From positions 1-42,368 of the forward strand of contig JAFARC010000044.1 of assembly GCA_019245755.1 (NCBI GenBank): a DNA stretch of 42,368 bases, written 5' to 3'. A model generated the notes under the pieces. The model saw nothing but the letters and a program-made list of their open reading frames with translations. It did not search any database and was not told the DNA's origin. Positions 7,629-16,023 of this stretch are shown in pieces. The stretch's first letter is position 1; each line of letters starts with the position of its first letter. The position numbers were made by a program, and so were the translations under genes. This DNA is from Mycobacteriaceae bacterium. GTDB taxonomy: Bacteria; Actinomycetota; Actinomycetes; Mycobacteriales; Mycobacteriaceae.

Positions 7629-9227
7629 TCACGTGCGTGCTGCGGCGAGCATCTCGTCGCGGGAGGTGAATTTGACGCGCGGGCGCGTGGAGCGCTGGCC
7701 GCGTTCGCGTTCGGCCGCGTCGATGGCGCGCCAGTGCGACCAGGTGAGCGGAGTCGCGCCCCGGTCGTTGAGCAGACGGTCGAGATCCTCGGTGGTTCCG
7801 GTGGGCCGACCCAGGACACCGGCGTCGAAGTCGGTCAGCACTTCGGTCACCGTTTCTGCCGCGCAGGCCCGATTGGTTCCAATGACGCCGCGCGGCCCTC
7901 GCTTGATCCATCCGGTGACGTATACGCCGGGCACGATCTGTTCGCCGTCGAGCACGCGCCCGCTGGCGTTGGGGATCACGCCACGCTGGGTGTCGTGGGG
8001 CACACCGGGCACCGCCGGGGCGCGGTAGCCGATCGCGGTGATGATCAGCGGCGCGGTGATCACCTCATCGCCGGCCGCGCCGGCCGCCCGGACACGAAGG
8101 CCCGTCGCATGATCAGAGCCGAGAACTTCCAGCGGGGTGCGGTCGAAGACGAATTTGATGCGCTTGTGGGTCGGTGACGTTGGGCGGCCGCTGTATTCGC
8201 GGGCGATGTCGATCTTGTGGGCGGTGTCGACATCATCCTCGGCGGTGGTCGGCGGCGCCTCGGGGTCGAATACCACGTCGACGTCGGCCAGGTTCCCCAG
8301 CGCGAGGAACTCACTGACGGAGAAGGCGGCGTCGCGCAAGCCGCGCCGACCGACGATCACCACTTCCTCGATGCTGTTGTCAGCCAGCACCTGCAGAGCG
8401 TGGTCGGCGATGTCGGTCGCCAGCAGGGCGTCGTCATCCATCAACAGCAGCCGCGCAATGTCGAGGGCGACGTTACCGTTTCCCACGACGATCGCGCGCT
8501 GGGCCGACACGTCGATGCTGTGGGCGCTGTGATCCGGGTGCCCGTTGTACCAGCCGACGACGTCGGCGGCCGTGTGCAAGCCGGGCAGCTGCTCACCAGG
8601 GATGCCCAGTTGGCGCCCGCCCGATGCGCCGACGGCGTAAATGACCGCGTGGTGGTGCGCCATCAGCTCGGCGTGGCTGATCGTAGTTCCGACGCCAGTG
8701 TTGAAATAGCAACGCATCCGGTCGTTGCCCAGGGCGTGTTCGAAGATGCGCACGATGGCTTTCGTGTGCTGGTGGTCTGGCGCCACACCGGCCCGGATCA
8801 AGCCGAACGGCGTGGGCAAGCGTTCGAAAAGATTGACCTGCACCCCGTCGATGGCCATCAGGTCGACGGCGGCGTAGCACGCCGCGGGGCCTGCGCCAAC
8901 AACGGCGACGCGCAGCGAACCCGGGACCACCGGGTCGTGCCCGCGCGGCGCCCGGGCCGTAGACGGTTCGAGTGGATGCGCCCGGAAGTACGCGGCGTTG
9001 ATGTCTTTGAAGCGCGCCAGCTCTGGGGGCAGGTCGTCGTCGTAGAAGATGGCGTCGACCGGGCACTCCTCCACGCATGCGCCGCAGTCGATGCAGGTTT
9101 GCGGATCGATGTAGAGCATGGTGGTGTCCTGCTGGCCGACCTCTGCGGCGGGGCGAATGCAGTCCACCGGGCACACCGGGACGCAGCTGGCGTCCTTGCA
9201 GCAGTTCTGGGTGATGACGTAGGTCAC
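7629..9227 (-). CDS. fprB: Ferredoxin/ferredoxin-NADP reductase fusion, FprB-like
   Basis: A 532-residue fusion. Residues 1-60 form a bacterial 7Fe/8Fe ferredoxin with Cys clusters CCKDASCVPVCPVDC and CIDCGACVEECPVD. The rest is an adrenodoxin-reductase-type flavoprotein with an FAD motif (VVGAGPAACYAA) and an NADP motif (VVGNGNVALDIAR). M. tuberculosis FprB has the same architecture at a similar size (575 residues). It passes electrons from NADPH to P450s or oxygenases. GTG at 9227 has AAGGGGA before it; the longer frame to 9251 adds only eight residues. First gene of an operon with the DapB-fold and FabG3-like genes, directly downstream of operator site 3. The genome may hold another fprB, so this copy could be pathway-specific. 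Confidence 0.9.
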   Translation of the reverse strand: MTYVITQNCCKDASCVPVCPVDCIRPAAEVGQQDTTMLYIDPQTCIDCGACVEECPVDAIFYDDDLPPELARFKDINAAYFRAHPLEPSTARAPRGHDPVVPGSLRVAVVGAGPAACYAAVDLMAIDGVQVNLFERLPTPFGLIRAGVAPDHQHTKAIVRIFEHALGNDRMRCYFNTGVGTTISHAELMAHHHAVIYAVGASGGRQLGIPGEQLPGLHTAADVVGWYNGHPDHSAHSIDVSAQRAIVVGNGNVALDIARLLLMDDDALLATDIADHALQVLADNSIEEVVIVGRRGLRDAAFSVSEFLALGNLADVDVVFDPEAPPTTAEDDVDTAHKIDIAREYSGRPTSPTHKRIKFVFDRTPLEVLGSDHATGLRVRAAGAAGDEVITAPLIITAIGYRAPAVPGVPHDTQRGVIPNASGRVLDGEQIVPGVYVTGWIKRGPRGVIGTNRACAAETVTEVLTDFDAGVLGRPTGTTEDLDRLLNDRGATPLTWSHWRAIDAAERERGQRSTRPRVKFTSRDEMLAAART

Positions 9228-9268
9228 CGTCGGTCCCCTTCCACGCTCCACCTACCCCCACCATACCT

Positions 9269-9280
9269 GGACAACTGTCT
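9269..9280. promoter_or_regulatory. Operator site 3 (GGACA-AC-TGTCT)
   Basis: TGGACA-AC-TGTCTAGAAA, about 42 bases upstream of the FprB-like start, in the only intergenic space that can hold this operon's promoter. Matches the consensus with one change in the right arm. Confidence 0.68.
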
Positions 9281-9352
9281 AGAAACAAAGCTTACTGAAA
9301 CTGCGGAATTCGCATTTTGATCCCTTGAGCTGGGTGGATGCTGATAGACAAT

Positions 9353-9378
9353 AGTCTCCTACTCGAGTCTCCTACTCG
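9353..9378. repeat. Exact tandem duplication of 13 bases
   Basis: AGTCTCCTACTCG occurs twice head to tail (9353-9365 and 9366-9378), between the LLM gene's stop codon and the promoter region of the fprB-like gene. It begins within AGACAATAGTCT, a short imperfect palindrome. No function is evident; replication slippage is the simplest origin. Confidence 0.8.
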
Positions 9379-9399
9379 GCGAAGTGATCCGGAGGCGGG

Positions 9400-10254
9400 C
9401 TAGGCCGGTCGCAGAACCGACAGCTTCCCTGCGAGCCGCTCGACGTAGCCGGCGATCTCGTCCGGGGGGCGGTCGGGCAGACCGAACAGCACCTCGGTCA
9501 CCCCGAGGTCGGCCCACCGAGCCAGCTTGTCGGGTTGGGGCTTGAAGTCCAGGGCCACGATCTGTGGCGTACCGTCGCGACCTGCAGCCGTCCAGATTTC
9601 CTGCAGCAATTCGACCGGCTCGTCGATCTCGATGTCGCGCGGGGTGGTGATCCAGCCGTCGGCGCTGCGGGCGATCCACCGGAAGTTCTTCTCGGTGCCG
9701 GCCGCCCCGACGAGCACCGGGATGTGCGACTGCACCGGTTTGGGCCACGCCCAGCTCGGGCCGAAGTTGACGAACGCACCCTCGTAGCTGGCCTCCTCGG
9801 CGGTCCACAGCGCGCGCATGGCCTCCAGATATTCCCGCAGCATGGTGCGCCGACGATCGGCGGGCACACCGTGGTCGGCCAGTTCGTCGGTGTTCCACCC
9901 GAATCCGACGCCCAGGCTGACCCGGCCGCCGGAGAGGTGATCGAGGGTGGCGACCGATTTCGCCAAGGTGATCGGGTCATGCTCGACCGGCAGGGCCACC
10001 GCCGTGGACAACCGGACCCGTGACGTGACCACCGCCGCGGTGCCCAGACTGACCCAGGGGTCCAGGGTGCGCATGTAGCGGTCGTCGGGCAGTGACGCGT
10101 CACCGGTGGTCGGGTGTGCGGCCTGCCGTTTGACCGGGATGTGGGTGTGCTCGGGCACGTAGAAGGTGCTGAACCCGTGCTCATCGGCGAGCTGGGCGGC
10201 CGCCGCCGGGCTGATACCGCGGTCGCTGGTGAAAAGCACCAGGCTGAACTGCAT
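9400..10254 (-). CDS. LLM-class (probable F420-dependent) oxidoreductase
   Basis: A 284-residue luciferase-like monooxygenase-family protein. Family landmarks include the opening beta strand (MQFSLVLFTSDRG), YVPEHTHIP, the conserved GGRVSLGVGFGWNTDEL segment and VGAAGTEKNFRWIA. Mycobacterial members of this size generally use coenzyme F420, not FMN; I infer the same here. ATG at 10254 is chosen because it starts at the first strand of the barrel and has AGGTGA before it; the frame stays open to 10284. It sits 109 bases downstream of the perfect operator site 4. Reaction unknown; F420 enzymes of this group reduce or oxidise ketones, alcohols or enones. Confidence 0.87.
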   Translation of the reverse strand: MQFSLVLFTSDRGISPAAAAQLADEHGFSTFYVPEHTHIPVKRQAAHPTTGDASLPDDRYMRTLDPWVSLGTAAVVTSRVRLSTAVALPVEHDPITLAKSVATLDHLSGGRVSLGVGFGWNTDELADHGVPADRRRTMLREYLEAMRALWTAEEASYEGAFVNFGPSWAWPKPVQSHIPVLVGAAGTEKNFRWIARSADGWITTPRDIEIDEPVELLQEIWTAAGRDGTPQIVALDFKPQPDKLARWADLGVTEVLFGLPDRPPDEIAGYVERLAGKLSVLRPA

Positions 10255-10259
10255 GCCGG

Positions 10260-10367
10260 TCACCTGCCGTCCTGAACCGCCCATGACCGCATGGCCGCGG
10301 TCTGGGACTGCTCAGCGGTGGGCACGCCCGCGCGGCGGTGTCGATCGTGGAGGACGATTCTGGACAT
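10260..10367 (-). CDS. Possible 35-codon leaderless upstream ORF
   Basis: On the minus strand TATTCT (a good mycobacterial -10 hexamer) is followed after six bases by ATG at 10367. This opens a 35-codon frame that ends with TGA five bases before the LLM start. Leaderless ATG-initiated short ORFs are common in mycobacteria. The start lies inside operator site 4, so its transcription would be repressor-controlled. The peptide is Arg-rich and matches nothing I recognise. It could equally be untranslated leader. Confidence 0.3.
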   Translation of the reverse strand: MSRIVLHDRHRRAGVPTAEQSQTAAMRSWAVQDGR

Positions 10368-10378
10368 CTGTCCAGAAT
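10357..10378. promoter_or_regulatory. Operator site 4, perfect 22-base palindrome
   Basis: Arms ATTCTGGACA and TGTCCAGAAT are exact reverse complements around a TC centre, making this the most complete copy in the window. It lies between the LLM gene (minus) and the KstD-like gene (plus). The minus-strand arm supplies TATTCT, a likely -10 element for the LLM gene. Confidence 0.78.
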
Positions 10379-10729
10379 AGACGAACATCCCGGCAGCACC
10401 ACACCGGCACCCCGGCAACTCCGCAGGGTCCCCCGGTTCCTGGCCGCCGTGGGGCGGTCGTGGGTTCGGGACGCCACCTCGAGCGTGACGCGAACGGCTT
10501 CAGCGATCCGGGTTCGTTGACGAATCATTGGCGCGCACCCCAGCAGCCATGGGTGGCGGTTCGGGTATTTGTCAGGGACCGAACGGGTCGGTTAGATTAG
10601 AGCCTAAAAGCAGACACCTGTCCACAAACGGGGGTGACCGTCGTCCCAGGCGGCCCGGCCGATCGGGGTGACAGCTCTGGACCCTCGGTCGAGCGATCGG
10701 CGCGCAGCTGACAACCCTACGGAGGGCTC
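10379..10729. other. Intergenic promoter region upstream of the KstD-like gene
   Basis: About 350 bases without a credible gene. It contains TAGATT at 10593-10598, a plausible -10 for the plus-strand flavoprotein gene, operator site 5 just downstream of it, and GGAGGG six bases before the ATG at 10730. No other structure was recognised. Confidence 0.5.
10612..10623. promoter_or_regulatory. Operator site 5 (AGACA-CC-TGTCC)
   Basis: CAGACA-CC-TGTCCACA, about 107 bases upstream of the KstD-like start and 14-25 bases downstream of a candidate -10 (TAGATT), a position that would block initiation or early elongation. The weakest match to the extended consensus but complete in the core GACA-NN-TGTC. 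Confidence 0.63.
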
Positions 10730-12211
10730 ATGACGACCCAGATTCCCGAAACTGTTCAGGCCGCTACGGTGTCGAGCTGGTCGGACGCGGTCGATGTCCT
10801 CGTGGTCGGCTTCGGTATTGCCGGAGGCTGCGCGGCGGTCAGCGCCGCCGCGGCCGGGGCCAACGTGCTGGTGCTCGAACGCGCCGGTGCGGCCGGCGGG
10901 ACCACCTCGATGGCCGGGGGGCACTTCTATCTCGGCGGTGGCACGGCGGTGCAGCAGGCAACGGGGCACGACGACTCCCCCGACGAGATGTACAAGTACC
11001 TCGTCGCGTCCTCCCGTGAACCCGAGCATGACAAGATCCGCGCCTACTGTGATGGGAGTGTCGAACACTTTCATTGGTTGGAGGACTTGGGTTTTCATTT
11101 TGAGCGTAGCTACTGCGGTGACAAGGTGGTCGTCCCGCCCAACACCGAGGGTCTGTCGTACACCGGCAATGAAAAGGTGTGGCCGTTCAACGAGCAAGCG
11201 AAGCCCGCGCCGCGCGGGCACACGGTGCCGGTGCCGGGAGAATTGGGCGGCGCGGCCATGGTGACCGACCTGCTGGTTAAGCGGGCCGAGGCGCTCGGGG
11301 TCGGGATCCGCTACGAAACCGGGGCAACCCACCTCATTCTCGACGACGACACTGTGGTCGGTGTGGGCTGGAAGCACTTCACCGACACCGGCGCGATCAG
11401 GGCCAAGGCGGTCGTCATCGCCGCTGGCGGTTTCGCGATGAACCCCGAGATGGTGGCCGAGCACACGCCGGCACTGGGTCAAAAGCGGCGCACCAAGCAT
11501 CACGGCATGGTGGAGCCCTACATTCTGGGCAACCCGAACGATGACGGATTGGGCATCCGGATGGGCGTGTCGGCCGGCGGCGCGACCAAGAACATGAGCG
11601 AGATGTTTGTCACCGCAGCCATATACCCGCCGGCCATCCTGCTGACGGGGATCGTCGTCAACAAGCTCGGCCAGCGGTTCGTCGCCGAAGACTCCTACCA
11701 CTCGCGCACATCGGCTTTCGTGATGGAGCAACCAGACCAGGTGGCGTTCCTGATCGTCGACGCCGAGCACATGCAGATGCCACCGATGCCGTTGATCCGC
11801 TTCATCGACGGCTGGGAGACGGTGGCCGAAATGGAGGCCGCCTTGGGCATAGCCGAGGGCAACTTGGCGGCGACGCTGCAGCGCTACAACGAGAATGCTG
11901 CCCACGGCGAGGATCCTGACTTCCACAAGCAGCCGGAGTTCCTGGCGCCGCAGGACACGGGTCCGTGGGCGGCCTTCGACCTTTCGCTTGGCCGGGCGAT
12001 GTATTCGGGATTCACGTTGGGTGGCTTAGCCACCAGTGTCGACGGCGAGGTGCTGCGCGAGGACGGAAGTGTGATTGCCGGGCTGTACGCGGCCGGCGCG
12101 TGCGCGTCGAACATCGCCCAGGATGCCAAGGGCTACGCAAGCGGCACGCAGTTGGGCGAGGGGTCGTTTTTCGGCCGGCGCGCGGGTCGGCATGCGGCGA
12201 GGCAACGCTGA
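10730..12211 (+). CDS. FAD-dependent oxidoreductase, KstD/fumarate-reductase-like
   Basis: A 493-residue flavoprotein of the FAD_binding_2 superfamily. The N-terminal dinucleotide fold reads VVGFGIAGGCAAVSAAAAGANVLVLE (about residues 24-49), with a GG-TT motif shortly after and a C-terminal FAD-contact segment (GLYAAGACASNIA...YASGTQLGEGSFFGRRAG). This superfamily includes 3-ketosteroid delta-1-dehydrogenase (KstD, about 510-565 residues) and urocanate/fumarate reductases. The size and C-terminus fit KstD-like enzymes, but I cannot confirm the Tyr pair of the KstD active site. ATG has GGAGGG upstream. Controlled by operator site 5. Probable role: introduction or reduction of a C=C bond next to a carbonyl in the pathway substrate. 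Confidence 0.83.
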   Translation: MTTQIPETVQAATVSSWSDAVDVLVVGFGIAGGCAAVSAAAAGANVLVLERAGAAGGTTSMAGGHFYLGGGTAVQQATGHDDSPDEMYKYLVASSREPEHDKIRAYCDGSVEHFHWLEDLGFHFERSYCGDKVVVPPNTEGLSYTGNEKVWPFNEQAKPAPRGHTVPVPGELGGAAMVTDLLVKRAEALGVGIRYETGATHLILDDDTVVGVGWKHFTDTGAIRAKAVVIAAGGFAMNPEMVAEHTPALGQKRRTKHHGMVEPYILGNPNDDGLGIRMGVSAGGATKNMSEMFVTAAIYPPAILLTGIVVNKLGQRFVAEDSYHSRTSAFVMEQPDQVAFLIVDAEHMQMPPMPLIRFIDGWETVAEMEAALGIAEGNLAATLQRYNENAAHGEDPDFHKQPEFLAPQDTGPWAAFDLSLGRAMYSGFTLGGLATSVDGEVLREDGSVIAGLYAAGACASNIAQDAKGYASGTQLGEGSFFGRRAGRHAARQR

Positions 12212-12243
12212 ACGGCGGGTTGGCGCCGGCGCCGAACGACCGG

Positions 12244-13929
12244 CTAGGTTGTGCTCACGGGGTCGCCTGCGGTGAGGTTCTCAGCTGCGGTTCGCTTCGC
12301 CCAGCGGTAGTCGGCTTTGCCGGCCGGCGAGCGGAGCACCTTGGGTGTACGGATAAACGCCTTGGGCACCTTGTAGCGGGCAATGTAGCGGTGACAACAT
12401 TCGATCAGTTCGTCATCTGACGCCGCTTCGCCGGCGGCGAACTGCACGATCGCCACCACTTCGTTGCCCCAGCGCTCCGACGGTCGGCCGACCACCACGA
12501 CGTCGTAGACCGCGGGGTGCGCGGCGATGGCGCGCTCGACCTCTTCGGCGAAGATCTTCTCCCCGCCGGTATTTATCGTCACCGAGTCCCTGCCGAGAAG
12601 CTCGACACTGCCGTCGTGAAGGATGCGGGCACGATCACCGGGCACCGACCATCGCACCCCGTCGATCGTCGGGAAGGTGCGTGCGGTCTTGTCCGCGTCG
12701 TTGAGATAGCCCAACGGGATCAGGTCGCGACGGCCCAGCCAGCCCTCACCCTGACCGGACTGCAATACCCGGCTGAAATCAGCTGCGATGACAGCGGTGT
12801 CGTCTTGCGGCGTGAAGGTGGCCGCCGGGGTCTGGGACTGCACAGTTGCCATGGTGGTCATCTGCATACCGGATTCTGAGGCTCCGACTGCGTCGAGGAT
12901 CAGCAGGTTGGGCAGTGCTGCCAGCAGTCGTTGGCGCACCGTGGGTGAAAGCGGCGCCCCGCCGTTGGAGATGCTGAGGAGACCCGATAGGTCGTACTTG
13001 CCGGTCTCGATCTCGTCGAGCAGCGGGCGCGCGATCGCGTCGCCCACCACGGGAATGTTCAGCACCCGCTCCCGCTCGGCGAGGCGCAGCGCCGACTCGG
13101 CGTTGAAACAGTCGACGTCATCGGGAATCGCCAACCAGCCACCGGTGGTGATCACGTTGACCGCTGCCCACTGCGCGGCGCCGTGCATCAGCGGAGGAAT
13201 CATGAGGATCGACCTCACGCCGGCGTGGGTTCGTGCCTGCTCGGTCAGCTCGGCGTAGGAGCGAAGCGGCTGGTCGGCGCCGAAGGGGCGCCCACCCATG
13301 GCGGACATGAAAATGTCGTGTTGTCGCCACAGCACCCCTTTGGGCATGCCGGTGGTGCCGCCGGTGTAAAGAATGTACAAGTCGTCGCCGCTAGGGGTCG
13401 GCATGCCGGCGGCCGGAGTCGGCGTGACGAGGGCATGTTCGTAATCTACGGCGCCCGGGAGCAACTCGTTTCCTGAGCTGTCGGCGACCTGGATGAGCAC
13501 CCGCAGCTGTGGCAGCCGGTCGCGGAGCGCGGCGACGCGGGGGGCGAATTCGGCGTTGTATATCAGCGCGGTGGCGTTGGCGTCGTTGAGCAGATAGAGC
13601 AGTTCTTCTTCGACATAACGGAAGCTGACGTTGAACGGGGCGACCCGAGAGCGGCAGGCGCCGATCATCGCTTCGAGGTACTCATTGCCGTTGCGCAGAT
13701 AGATTCCGAGATGGTCCTGGCCGGACTCGTGCCCGCGCAGCCGCTCACGCTCGGTGTGACAACCCAGGCCGATGGAGGTGAGGTAGTGGGCGAACCCGTC
13801 GATCCGGGCATCCATTTGGGCATAGCTGATGTCGCAGTCACGCCAGATGACCACCCGCTGGCAGGGGACCGCCGCGGCGACAGCGCCAAACACCGACGAC
13901 AGGTCAAAGCTGACGCCGTTGAAGCTCAT
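12244..13929 (-). CDS. Acyl-CoA synthetase, FadD19-like
   Basis: A 561-residue AMP-forming ligase. The P-loop is YTGGTTGMPKGV, the A5 region GASESGMQ, the hinge/A8 region GRDSVTINTGGEK, and the catalytic-lysine motif near the C-terminus is SPAGKADYRW. The body resembles M. tuberculosis FadD19 (Rv3515c), which activates the cholesterol side-chain acid, including the ending PAGKxDYRWAK. An internal segment (GLGCHTERERLRGHESGQDHLG) is a longer loop than in FadD19. ATG at 13929, 50 bases after adhB on the same strand, so probably the last gene of the cyp51 operon. It converges with the KstD-like gene over a 32-base gap. Probable role: making the CoA thioester after P450/alcohol/aldehyde oxidation. 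Confidence 0.88.
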   Translation of the reverse strand: MSFNGVSFDLSSVFGAVAAAVPCQRVVIWRDCDISYAQMDARIDGFAHYLTSIGLGCHTERERLRGHESGQDHLGIYLRNGNEYLEAMIGACRSRVAPFNVSFRYVEEELLYLLNDANATALIYNAEFAPRVAALRDRLPQLRVLIQVADSSGNELLPGAVDYEHALVTPTPAAGMPTPSGDDLYILYTGGTTGMPKGVLWRQHDIFMSAMGGRPFGADQPLRSYAELTEQARTHAGVRSILMIPPLMHGAAQWAAVNVITTGGWLAIPDDVDCFNAESALRLAERERVLNIPVVGDAIARPLLDEIETGKYDLSGLLSISNGGAPLSPTVRQRLLAALPNLLILDAVGASESGMQMTTMATVQSQTPAATFTPQDDTAVIAADFSRVLQSGQGEGWLGRRDLIPLGYLNDADKTARTFPTIDGVRWSVPGDRARILHDGSVELLGRDSVTINTGGEKIFAEEVERAIAAHPAVYDVVVVGRPSERWGNEVVAIVQFAAGEAASDDELIECCHRYIARYKVPKAFIRTPKVLRSPAGKADYRWAKRTAAENLTAGDPVSTT

Positions 13930-13979
13930 GATCTTCTCCTGTATTGCTCAGGGGCGGTTATCATCGGCGTGCTTCGTTG

Positions 13980-15107
13980 TCAGCGATCGGCGTCGGTGTA
14001 GCGGATGATTCCGCGGATGTTGCGGCCGTGCTGCATGTCCTGGTAGCCCTCGTTGATCTGTTCGAGCTTGTAGCGCCGGGTGATCATGTCGTCGAGGTTG
14101 AGCTTGCCGGCTTGATACATCGACAGCAGTCGGGGGATGTCGTAGTGCGGGTTGCCGCTGCCGAATATGGTGCCCTGCAGGTTCTTCTGCAGCAGGGTGA
14201 GCATCGCCAGATTCAACGTGACGTCGGTGTCGCTGAGCGCGCCTATCGCGGTAAGCACGCAGGTACCGCCCTTGGCGGTGATTGTCAGCCAGCTGTCGAG
14301 GTCTTTACCATGCACTTCGCCGACGGTGACGATGACCTTTTTGGCCATTAGGCCCCAGGTGGCCTCAGCGATGCCTGCGGCGGCGCTGTCGAGGTCGGCG
14401 AAGACGTGTGTGGCACCGAATTTCAGTGCGGCGTCGCGCTTCCATTCGACGGGTTCGATCACGAAGATGAAGCGGGCGCCGGAGTTGACGGCGCCCTGCA
14501 GGGCCGACATGCCGACCCCCCCGACGCCGACGACGGCCACGTCATCGCCGGGGCGAACGTCGGCGGCCCGGGTTGCCGAGCCGTACCCGGTCGTGACGCC
14601 GCAGCCGACAAGGCAGGCCACCTCGAACGGGATCGACGGATCGATCTTGACCACCGACGCCTTGTGCACCACCATCCACGGCGCGAAGGTGCCCAGCAAC
14701 GTCATCGGGTATACGTTGTGACCCTTGGCCTGGATACGGAAGCTGCCGTCAGAGACCGATGCGCCATTGAGCAGGAGTGCGCCGAGATCGCACAGGTTGC
14801 GCAGCCCGGCCTGACACGACCGGCATGTGCCGCACGACGGGATGAACGAGAGCACGACGTGGTCGCCGGGCGCGAGGTCCTCCACACCGGGACCGACCTC
14901 GGTGATGACGCCGGCGCCCTCGTGTCCGCCGAGCACCGGGAAGCCGGCCATCGGGATGCCGCCGGTAACCAGGTGATGGTCGGAGTGGCACATACCCGCC
15001 GCCTCCATCCGGATCTTGACCTCATCCTTGTGCGGGTCGGCGATCTCGATCTCCTCGATCGACCACGGCTGGTTGAACTCCCAGATGAGCGCGCCCATGG
15101 TTTTCAT
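13980..15107 (-). CDS. adhB: Zinc-type NAD-dependent alcohol dehydrogenase AdhB
   Basis: A 375-residue medium-chain dehydrogenase, the same length as M. tuberculosis AdhB (Rv0761c). Catalytic zinc ligands are in GMCHSDHH and GGHEGAG; the structural zinc lobe is CGTCRSCQAGLRNLC; the cofactor motif is VVGVGGVGM. It is of the NDMA-dependent or Rxyl_3153-like group by overall look. ATG at 15107 gives the family N-terminus MKTMGALIWEFNQPW; the frame runs open to 15137 without support. 152 bases separate it from the upstream NTF2-like gene. Probable role: oxidation of the alcohol formed by a P450 to the aldehyde, upstream of the aldehyde dehydrogenase encoded divergently. Confidence 0.92.
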   Translation of the reverse strand: MKTMGALIWEFNQPWSIEEIEIADPHKDEVKIRMEAAGMCHSDHHLVTGGIPMAGFPVLGGHEGAGVITEVGPGVEDLAPGDHVVLSFIPSCGTCRSCQAGLRNLCDLGALLLNGASVSDGSFRIQAKGHNVYPMTLLGTFAPWMVVHKASVVKIDPSIPFEVACLVGCGVTTGYGSATRAADVRPGDDVAVVGVGGVGMSALQGAVNSGARFIFVIEPVEWKRDAALKFGATHVFADLDSAAAGIAEATWGLMAKKVIVTVGEVHGKDLDSWLTITAKGGTCVLTAIGALSDTDVTLNLAMLTLLQKNLQGTIFGSGNPHYDIPRLLSMYQAGKLNLDDMITRRYKLEQINEGYQDMQHGRNIRGIIRYTDADR

Positions 15108-15259
15108 GGTTGGTCCTTGTCCTTTCTGACATGTCACAACGGCGAGGCGGCGGCTGTTTTTGGCCGACGCGGCGAGTCAGCGCTGCGTGCCCACGGTGAA
15201 TGACCGACTGCTGAGTCGGCGCAGGCGTACCGCAGCGGCCGCGCGGTTGACAACGCCTC

Positions 15260-15805
15260 CTACCAGATCGGCACGGGTGACTTGCCCAGCGGGTAGTAAC
15301 CGGGCAGCTTCTCGCCGGCGAGGCTGCGCTCGATGCGTTTTTGCATACCCGCCGACAGCTTGCCCGCGTTCAGCAGATCCAGGTAGAGCTTCTGCACGTG
15401 GCCGAAGTCGAAGAAGTCGCGCTGCCATTCGATCTTGCCCTCGGCATTCAGACGGAACCAGCTGCCGCCGATGCCGTAGATCTCCGATTCGGTGCCGTCG
15501 GAGTCGGTGGCGATCTGTTTCCAGAATCCGACGACCTCGCCGATTTTGTCGTCGACGATCACCCGCTGGTAGGGGTAGCGCCAGTTCTCCAGGCCCTCCA
15601 TCTCCACGCCGAGCGCGATGTCGCGGATCTCGTCGATGCCGACGCACATCACGTCTTCCTTGGGGCCGATGTTCCACCCGTAGGTGGCGTCGTCGGTGTA
15701 GAAGTCGGCCAACCGCCGCCAGTCGCCCTTGCGTTCGGCCTCGCGGTTGGCTGCCAGCCACCGCTCGACGAAATCCTCCATCACCTCGCGCGAGACAGCC
15801 GCCAT
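15260..15805 (-). CDS. NTF2/SnoaL-fold protein (Rv0762c-like)
   Basis: A 181-residue protein, the length I recall for M. tuberculosis Rv0762c in the same position. The pattern of an N-terminal helix (FVERWLAANREAERKGDWRRLADFYTDDATYGW) followed by curved-sheet strands (GEVVGFWKQI, EIYGIGGSWFRLNAEGKI) is that of SnoaL-like/NTF2-fold proteins. That fold hosts steroid isomerases, polyketide cyclases and limonene-epoxide hydrolase. ATG at 15805 fits because the frame upstream to 15982 is only the shadow of the ferredoxin gene. It starts two bases after the ferredoxin stop. A catalytic or binding role in the cyp51 pathway is likely; the reaction is unknown. Confidence 0.85.
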   Translation of the reverse strand: MAAVSREVMEDFVERWLAANREAERKGDWRRLADFYTDDATYGWNIGPKEDVMCVGIDEIRDIALGVEMEGLENWRYPYQRVIVDDKIGEVVGFWKQIATDSDGTESEIYGIGGSWFRLNAEGKIEWQRDFFDFGHVQKLYLDLLNAGKLSAGMQKRIERSLAGEKLPGYYPLGKSPVPIW

Positions 15806-15807
15806 GT

Positions 15808-16023
<216 letters not shown>

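Noticed and set aside
10604..11926. Long minus-strand open frame over the KstD-like gene
   Set aside because: Antisense shadow with no domain; the plus-strand flavoprotein has clear FAD motifs and an operator-linked promoter.
12222..12233. GGCGCCGGCGCC perfect palindrome in the 32-base gap between convergent genes
   Set aside because: It has no loop and no T-run; GC-rich palindromes of this size are common by chance here, so I do not call a terminator.
15127..15136. TGACATGTCA palindrome 20 bases upstream of adhB
   Set aside because: It resembles the operator half-sites but lacks the two-base spacer and the AGAA flank, and it overlaps the ribosome-binding region; I do not count it as an eighth site.
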